Source of the DNA: Anticarsia gemmatalis
Taxonomy: Eukaryota; Arthropoda; Insecta; Lepidoptera; Erebidae
Length of the DNA stretch: 64,000 nt
Direction of reading: 5' to 3'
Assembly (NCBI RefSeq): GCF_050436995.1
Contig: NC_134767.1
Span: forward strand, 7,254,001 to 7,318,000
Notes under the pieces: model-generated
Seen by the model: the letters and a program-made list of their open reading frames with translations, nothing else
Databases searched by the model: none
What the model was told of the DNA's origin: nothing
In this document: positions 58,001-64,000 of the stretch, in pieces
How the letters are laid out: every line of letters begins with the position of its first letter
Position numbering within the stretch: the first letter of the stretch is position 1
Made by a program: the position numbers and the translations under genes

Positions 58001-60189
58001 CAGATCAGTTACTGTTGTTTGGTGCAAGTTGTGCTTAGTTTGGGTTTGGGTCCTGAGATAATTATTTTTAATATATTCATCGCTACTATTCAATAATAAT
58101 TTATCAATAGTATAATATAGCCCTAGCCCGGTGGGTCCTCGGGACCTCAGTGTGTACTGTGGACGCGGGTACACGAATACTTGACCAGAATTTCCATTTA
58201 CGTCGATGGAAAAACAAAATGCAATTATTTGTAAACAAAAAACCAATTTTCCTCAATTAAAGGAAGTTTTTGAGGAGAAACAGCTATTATGATGTTATAA
58301 TTGGATATTATGCATTTTCTGTGGTTTGTGGTTGAGGAATTGTTTTTGTAAAGATTTGTTTATGAACTTCTAATTGCTCTTTTTATGTCAAAACTAGAGC
58401 GAATTATATTATTAGTCTTAAAATATGAAGATGGAGATTTCGCCGGTAAATATTTCAAAAAAAATAAACTTACAACTCTTGTGGACAAAAAGTTTGCATC
58501 GTTTTGTTTTTCGGGCAGTAAATTAAAATTCAGTAACTACCAATCATCAAAGTAAGTAATCCTGGTTATAAAAGTATAAACTTACCCACTTTAAACTACT
58601 ACTTGGCTAGAGTCATTGACCAGTTATTATAGGCTCTTATCTTATCTTATCTTAGGGGTGGGGGTGCCAGTTAATGCCTGGTTGACACTTCGACCCTTCC
58701 TGATCCTTTGTGTCACCCCCTCCTTTGCTACTCTAGACGTTGGGGGCAGGGCAAAACTTATCCGTTTTGCTATGCACCCCACCGGAAGCAGCCTGTAGTC
58801 TTCTAGGGTAACCGCATCCTAGAAGATCCATTATTTTCCTTCCTAAAGCAAGTGTATTATAGGCTCATACTAATCATGTTATAATTTGTTCCAGGTCTTG
58901 GTGTATGGAAGATCTCCCCGCACCAAGTCGACGTATACGTGCTCACGTTCCTAGAGCGTGCGCGACATATGCTTCGTAAAGAACTGCTGCAAAACGTCTC
59001 CGATATTAACTTCTCTTATATTATGCCTACTGAGACTATATTAGGTAATTTATTATTTGTTTATTTTTAAAAGAAATATATTGTAATGTTCTCTTAAATT
59101 ATAAAAGTTTACAGTCTAAGTGGGTGGAGTTCTGTTATCTTTAATTTTCATTTTCAGCGATGTTCAACGGTACCGGGTCCAGCAAATCGAAGGAAAAGAA
59201 GTTGTTCTTTGAATGCAAGAAACATCCACGAGGTAAACACACTCACAATTACTCAATTTCTCTTTTTAACATCCTCCTCTACCATGAACTGGCAAAACAA
59301 AGATGTACACGAAAGGAGATCATTCATTTTGGGTTTTTTTTAAGAGCGCTATCGATATAAGCCATTATTTGTTGGCCTTTGGACTTTTAGGTTAAAAATT
59401 TGGAATATTCTGGGTAGTCAAGGAGTCAAGTTATTTTCGATATTGACATAACATCATACTAAATAATTTAATTATTTATTCGCAGGTGGTATAAACGTGC
59501 AGATTCTCAAACGTCAGCCATCATCTCAGTTGACGGGCGAGGACTCCGGCAAGTTGCTCGTCATGACCTACCCGTGGGATGGGAACGCGCATCCCGGGAA
59601 TGAGTTCTGGTTAGTATTTTAATTATATATTATTTTTTAAGTAACGGTAGTTCTGCAATATTATATACGTTGACTGCTGTCCGCCGCTACGCATGCTACG
59701 CCGCTTTGTGTCCGTTGTTTGCATGTTTGTAAAAGTCCCCGCGACACAAGAGCAAATCTTAGTTGTGGGTTCTTTTTTTTAAACAAAGAAAGGTTAAGTG
59801 ATAGGTATTGGGCTCTACCTCGACGAGTCAAGACCATTTTTCCTACTACTTGCTAATTAAGGTTACATGTATCGAATATAGGGTAAAAGGTAAAACGTGG
59901 TCCTATTTTTGGCCTTTTTTATGCGTAATTTGAAATGTTTGTCGTTATTATTTACGTCAAATTAATTACATTTTAGACATAAAACCGTTCATACTTTAAA
60001 ATAACATTGTACATTCTCAGGTACGGCAGCCTAACTTCCTCCGGTGACCCAGCGGCGGCCTGTTCCACCCAAGTATCAGAGCTACACAACGCGCACATCA
60101 ACCCGGTCCTGCGAGCTGACAGGACCCGAGTGGCCTTCACCAAGGGCCTGGCCACCATACAGGAGTACTGCCAGCAACAACACACTTAG
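49041..60189 (+). CDS. DUF4804/MavL-like protein with macrodomain-type motifs
   Basis: Eleven coding exons join in frame to 534 residues: 49056-49090 (exon from 49041), 50970-51128, 51468-51587, 53693-53830, 55502-55698, 56275-56477, 57390-57624, 58895-59044, 59158-59232, 59486-59609 and 60021-60189 (TAG). The protein is cytosolic in look: no signal peptide or membrane helix. Notable stretches are CKPDWCFPSMSKETNELL near the start, GEEGAGGWETIGT (about 147-160), YVNIIGCGLGVWKISPHQ (about 354-371) and WDGNAHPGNEFWYGSLTSSG (about 466-485). The glycine-rich loop followed by a GN-PGNEFW motif resembles ADP-ribose-binding macrodomains. As I recall, DUF4804 groups insect proteins with Legionella MavL, an ADP-ribosyl hydrolase. 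Function in insects is unknown to me, and activity is inference. An initial exon coding only 12 residues is supported by phase and a clean GTAAGT donor. Confidence 0.8.
49215..49304. mobile_element. Palindromic MITE, family D, truncated copy
   Basis: GGTAGTTTATCTATTCAATA pairs with the inverse GAACAGATAAACTACC. The right terminus CTTAGAAACAGGGGG is present but the left GGTTTCTGAG end is missing. It lies in the first coding intron of the DUF4804-like gene. Confidence 0.65.
49305..50969 (+). other. Intron of the DUF4804-like gene
   Basis: No further element or exon was recognised in this 1.7-kb part of the intron. Open frames at 49759 and 49898 are AT-rich chance frames. Confidence 0.5.
51640..51845 (-). 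mobile_element. tRNA-derived SINE, minus orientation
   Basis: Read on the minus strand it starts TCTGTGGCGCGGTCGGCAGT (A-box side) and then GGTCCTGGTTCAAATCTTGG (B box). The body continues to TAGCCGATATTTGGCTACGG read on the plus strand. The tRNA-like head identifies it as a SINE. Confidence 0.65.
51998..52175 (+). mobile_element. tRNA-derived SINE, plus orientation, with A-rich tail
   Basis: The head CTTCGTGGCGCAGTGGTTTA has an A box and GGTCGTAGGTTCGATCG a B box. The body AAAGTCCCCGCGACACCAGA leads to an A tail at about 52167-52175. A 5'-truncated copy of the same body is at 59702-59780. Confidence 0.75.
52595..52958. mobile_element. GC-rich Harbinger-like MITE with TTA target duplication
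   Basis: It begins GTGCTTGTTCACGTTGG and ends with the inverse of GTGCTCATTCACGTTG. The terminal inverted repeats extend through CTCGCGGGCGCGGTGGCGGG. TTA flanks both sides (52592-52594 and 52959-52961). Very high GC and CpG stand out from the AT-rich intron. The 103-codon frame inside (52595-52906) is a by-product of its GC content. Confidence 0.82.
53831..55501 (+). other. Intron of the DUF4804-like gene with a GC patch and CGTATACG cluster
   Basis: At 54680-54760 there is a short GC-rich patch (GCGAAGCCGGCCGGCTCCGG). At 54880-55000 the 8-mer CGTATACG and its variants recur at least three times among other CGTA words. Neither has ends I can define. The minus-strand frame 54679-55017 only reflects these patches. 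Confidence 0.5.
55731..55982 (-). mobile_element. tRNA-derived SINE, minus orientation, in an intron
   Basis: Read on the minus strand, GAGTGGTTTAAGTTGGCACC (A-box side) and GTTGCAGGTTCGAACCCGAG (B box) form the tRNA-like head. The body has AACATCGTGAGGAAACCTTG, and the tail ends TTGCCCTGCAGTGGGACAG, the frequent moth SINE ending. It lies 33 bases after a donor site without disturbing the reading frame. Confidence 0.78.
57625..58894 (+). other. Intron of the DUF4804-like gene with repeat fragments
   Basis: Bases 57783-57805 (AGCTGACCCGGCGAACTTCG) are a worn repeat end related to those at 14320 and 29425. Bases 58630-58830 (GGGGTGGGGGTGCC, CGACCCTTCCTGATCC, CTAGGGTAACCGCATCCTAG) look like an older interspersed repeat I cannot name. 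Confidence 0.4.
59702..59780 (+). mobile_element. 5'-truncated SINE fragment
   Basis: CTTTGTGTCCGTTGTTTGCA and AAAAGTCCCCGCGACACAAG match the body of the SINE at 51998-52175. The tRNA head is missing. Confidence 0.65.
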
Positions 60190-61124
60190 AGCTAGAGGTC
60201 ACGGTGCGCGGGTCAGAGGTCAGTGTCGAGGTCAAATTATGAGAGTTCTGTTTGATATATTGTCGTTGTTTAAAAACTATGCGGTAACTACATGTAGGTC
60301 GGAGAGAAAGGCTTTTCGCATTATACTATGTATGAACTTGTTATAAAATCTCTTTGGCTTCAATCACAAATGAGTACACGGTTCTTTAGTTTCCTTTCAG
60401 TGAGCTCGTCAGGTACCCAAATGTAGCTTTTTTGTGTAGAGAAAAGATTTTATTACAAGTTCATATATACTATAATGCGAAAAGACTTTTTCCCCGACCT
60501 AATATAATACTAAATTGAAAGGTCTTAAATGCAATGAGAATTTGAAAGGTTTTGCTACATTGATAGAGTTTGGGTTACGTACCCGATATATGGCAATAAT
60601 ATCGTTATCTACTTACTTTGGTAGGTGAAACGAGGGTGTATTTCATACTATATGTACTTTCATATGTGATATTATGTATGTTTGTTACCTTGAATCGTCA
60701 GGCAACAAATAAGGTAACCTTTAAAATTCTCATCACATTTAAAACCCGTATTACATTTGGAAATATTGTTTTTTTTTATATTTTGTTACGTACAATTAAC
60801 TTATAAACATATTTAATATATAAAATAATAGGATTGTATTGAAACTTTTAAGTTTAAAGCACGAACATGACGTTTTATAAAAGTACCTATGACCCGAAAT
60901 GACCGCTAGAGATGCCTGAAATGACCTCAAAGCCCAAGAACCGTGTCTCAAATAATATTAGAAACTGAATTCTAAATGTCCGTGCAGCTATTTAAAAGTT
61001 ATGCTTAACACACGTCTCTGCCTAACTCCTTTATTATACAGGCGTGATGTTATGCGTACTTGTAGCTTTAATCGTCAATTGTATAACAAGCCCTTAGTAG
61101 GCTTTAGATTTTAATGACTTATAT

Positions 61125-61225
61125 TGTTGGACGACATATCGGACAACATGCTATCCGATTTGTTGGATGATATGTTGGCTGATATGTTGTCCAACGCGTT
61201 GGATGATAAGTTGTCTTATATGTTT
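61125..61225 (+). repeat. Degenerate 12-bp tandem repeat (TGTTGGATGATA type)
   Basis: Units such as TGTTGGATGATA, TGTTGGCTGATA, GCGTTGGATGATA and AGTTGTCTTATA follow one another, with an inverted portion (GGACGACATATCGGACAACA) at the left. Confidence 0.6.
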
Positions 61226-61711
61226 TGCAGCATTACTTAACACGATCAAATATAACCAGATATAATAATAACTAATACTCTTTTTTATTGATATAAACAA
61301 ATCTCTGTATACCAATGAAATAATAGCCAAGTTATTATAAATTATAGAATTCGTTTCAAAGTTTTTATTAAAAGCTTGTATTGATATAATTAATGTTTGT
61401 ATACAGGAAATTATTATAATTAACTCTTAGATTGACTTAATTTATAAAATCAATAAAAAATTTGAGCTACAAAATTATTTCAAAAGACAATACTAAAAAA
61501 ATTACAGTTTTGAATTTTCTAAAAAAATAACTTCAATTTGGCAAGTTTTTGAGCACTCAATTTGGCGTAAACTTTTGAGCTCACTTTAATTCTCTCGACA
61601 CAATTTCAATATCACAATCAAAAAAGGCTTAAGTCACTTGCATTTTTACCATGATTGACTTATGGATAGACTAACTAATGGATAAAGTGTCAGCAAATGT
61701 ATAAAAAACTT

Positions 61712-61846
61712 AATCTCGGGCCTTTACAAACGTGCGAACTACGTCATAATCAAAAGAATAATAGAAAATTTGGAACGTGTAAGTTCAAACTAAAGAGTGA
61801 TAAAATGATATGACGTAGTTCGGACGTTTGTAATAGCACTAGTATA
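61712..61846. mobile_element. Palindromic MITE, family E, copy 2
   Basis: CTTTACAAACGTGCGAACTA with CGTC following mirrors GACGTAGTTCGGACGTTTGT on the right. It is a relative of 38656-38776. Confidence 0.72.
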
Positions 61847-61884
61847 GGTTACTGAGTATATGTTAATGAGATAAATTGAACCAA

Positions 61885-61945
61885 TTTCTGTCCCACTGTT
61901 GGGCAAAGGTCTCTCGGAATAAGGGAGGATTAGACCTTAAATCCA
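61885..61945 (-). repeat. SINE tail fragment
   Basis: CTGTCCCACTGTTGGGCAAA with GGTCTCTCGGAAT following is the typical inverse tail of the moth SINE also seen at 55731. Confidence 0.55.
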
Positions 61946-63784
61946 CTACGCTGATCAATGGAATTATTGAACAGTAATATAAAGAATTTTAGTCTAAATA
62001 AATAGCTCTTGCCAATTTTTATACACTTTGCCTGTATAAAGTACACACCATTTAAGTTTGTGTGTCTGATTATAGCGGTAAGGCGTTGCGTAGAACGCGA
62101 AGTATAAATAAATTTAGGCTATTACTCACACATTTAAATTAGCAGTGTGTAACATTACTCTATTAAAAAGAACGTTCCGTCTACCAGACTCCTTGACTAT
62201 GTCTCTTATATTTATGTTTCACCTTTCACGCAGCGGCTTGTTGCTACATTCAGATACACAAAGTAAAATAGCGCGTAATACCTTTCATGAACTGTATACA
62301 ATATTTGCTATCTTTTTCAATTTACAGTAGAGAGAGCAAGATAGCATGATTGTGTAATTTTTTTTATGTAACTATTAGATCATAGTGCCGGTTGTTACTC
62401 AATTTTATTTACTTCGTTCTCTTTCTAATAGCGAATGTAGGAAAGAGATGGAAGATTTTTAGCTTAATTAAAACGAATGAACACTAAAGAATAACATGGG
62501 ACTAACATTGTTAATGGCGAAACGTGGGTGTATTTTATACGCCTCTGGCCTACATATTTGGGTGTAACAGGCGTGATATTATTAATGTAAAACTTTATTG
62601 CGCTAAATATTCCATGGTTTGAAAACTTTGAAACTTTCGAGTCGCATATTGATTATTTATCTAATGTTATACGGGAATTATCGAAAATATCCAATATATT
62701 GTGAATTGCTTGACGTTTCGACGCTGGATGGCTACTGACTGCGGGAATTCTCTAACATGCATGTTTGCGTCAATTCTCGTATGTTATAAGATAATTTGTT
62801 AGTCAAAGTACAATTGTACAACGCAACTCGTTTAAAAGTTTATCAATTCGTGGTTTGTGGGAAATTTTACTAAAGATCTTCTGTCCCTTTCCCACATTCT
62901 AGGTTAGAAAGAGACCTCCAAACCAGACATAATAAACATGTTATTAGTAGTAAATATACTCTTAATATAGGAACTGCCTTAATATAAAGATTTGTATATT
63001 ATTGTATAAATATGTATGTATAGAAAATATATAAAAAATATATTGTATTATTTTGTTGTTGTTGATGTTTATATACTAAAGATTGATTTATAAAAATCTT
63101 GTAAAAGTATGTTTTGTCTCTTTCCCTCTGAGCATTTAAAACTCATTAGCCACACAAAGCGAAAAGCGCGCCGGCTGCACGCTCCTAAGAACGTGCGATA
63201 GAGTGTGTGTGTAAAGTTGGCTATTATGTAAAATTATAACACGTTTTTGGTCTCTGCCTCCCTTGGGAAAACGACGTGACTTATGTATGTAATAAGTTCG
63301 TATTACCTTACTAAAAAGCTATCGGCTATACTCAAAGAACACTTAATTTTAAGTGACGATCAAAGTTATATCTATCGCTACTTCACACGTAAAAGTAACA
63401 GGCTGAAGTCTAACTAAAAAATTTAGTGTCTTGCGAATATTCGGTCATATCTGAAACAACTTTTATGTGGTACATCCCTATGGGACTTCTTAATAAGAGG
63501 TTATTTGTTAAATCGCCCTTTAAGTAGCCGTATAGCAAATAACAATTTGATTTAGGTAACTCCTAAATCATTACTCTTCTGCATTTAATTAGAGACACAA
63601 CATTAAAAATGTGCAAGATTTTTATAAATGAATACATTAGGCTATCTTGTAGTCGCCTTATAATATAATATAGTTAATGATTTTTATAACTCAAACTCGG
63701 CCGCACTTGAAAACGTCACTCAATTATAAGTGAAGCTACATCTTCCTGTTGCTATAATACACGTAAAGAAGAATTTCAGAGGCA

Positions 63785-64000
63785 ACTGCAAACCGTAGAC
63801 TGCAAGAAAATGGTTTAAATCGTTGATGACTGTAAACCGTAATCGACTGCAAACTGTAGATGACTGCAAACTGCAGACGACTACAACCCGAAAATTGCAA
63901 CAGCACCTGATACACTACAGTTTCAGTCGTTTGTAAAATCCTGAAAAATTATGCAGTCTGCGGTCATATGCGGTTTGCAGTCTTATGCAATTTTCAATCG
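63785..64000. repeat. CTGCAAACTG repeat / partial fold-back element at window edge
   Basis: GACTGCAAACTG and close variants recur at about 63842, 63860 and 63878. GCGGTTTGCAGTC near 63970 is their inverse, so the segment may be a fold-back element continuing past the window. Confidence 0.55.

Larger units (their letters stand above)
60190..64000 (+). other. 3' UTR and downstream region of the DUF4804-like gene
   Basis: No further coding exon was recognised. AATAAA occurs at 61452-61457 and 61997-62002, among other places, so the transcript end is undetermined. The region holds a 12-bp tandem repeat (61125-61225), a palindromic MITE (61712-61846), a SINE tail (61885-61945) and a CTGCAAACTG repeat at the window edge. 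Confidence 0.5.

Overview
The window is from an insect nuclear genome. It is AT-rich, has GT-AG introns, and is crowded with small transposable elements. Several repeat families (an RTE-type LINE relic, tRNA-headed SINEs, fold-back MITEs, TTA-flanked GC-rich MITEs) look to me like those of moths and butterflies, so Lepidoptera is my best guess. No species is claimed.

Four protein-coding genes can be read. (1) At 1-4877 (+) are the last five exons of a perlecan-type (Drosophila trol-like) basement-membrane proteoglycan, ending in its C-terminal laminin G domain, followed by a possible long 3' UTR to about 7690. (2) At 35961-44513 (+) is a complete 12-coding-exon, 637-residue protein with reeler, DOMON and cytochrome b561 regions, of the ferric-chelate reductase 1 / stromal cell-derived receptor 2 type. 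(3) At 45938-47515 (-) is an uninterrupted 525-codon gene for DNA polymerase epsilon subunit 2. It is tail-to-tail with gene 2 and has an E2F-like site just upstream. (4) At 49056-60189 (+), divergent from gene 3, is an 11-coding-exon, 534-residue protein that I place in the DUF4804/MavL-like, macrodomain-related family.

Between genes 1 and 2 (about 8 to 36 kb) I find no convincing coding exon. A GC-richer stretch at 8450-8835 ending in a good splice donor may be a distant first exon of gene 2. The rest is old transposon debris plus well-preserved elements: three ~1.14-kb copies with a 460-bp fold-back head and a conserved 3' hairpin, a fold-back MITE family with six copies (two in tandem), a second palindromic family tied to TTA target sites, and hAT-type MITEs with 8-bp target duplications.

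Genes 2-4 show the usual insect layout of short exons spread over introns that hold mobile elements; gene 3 alone has no introns. The four genes have unrelated likely jobs (extracellular matrix, membrane redox, DNA replication, possible ADP-ribose chemistry), so only the shared 47.5-48.3 kb divergent promoter suggests any co-regulation. Of the observations, the macrodomain-like gene, the fold-back/hairpin repeat family, and a set of unrelated near-perfect short-loop hairpins deserve most attention.
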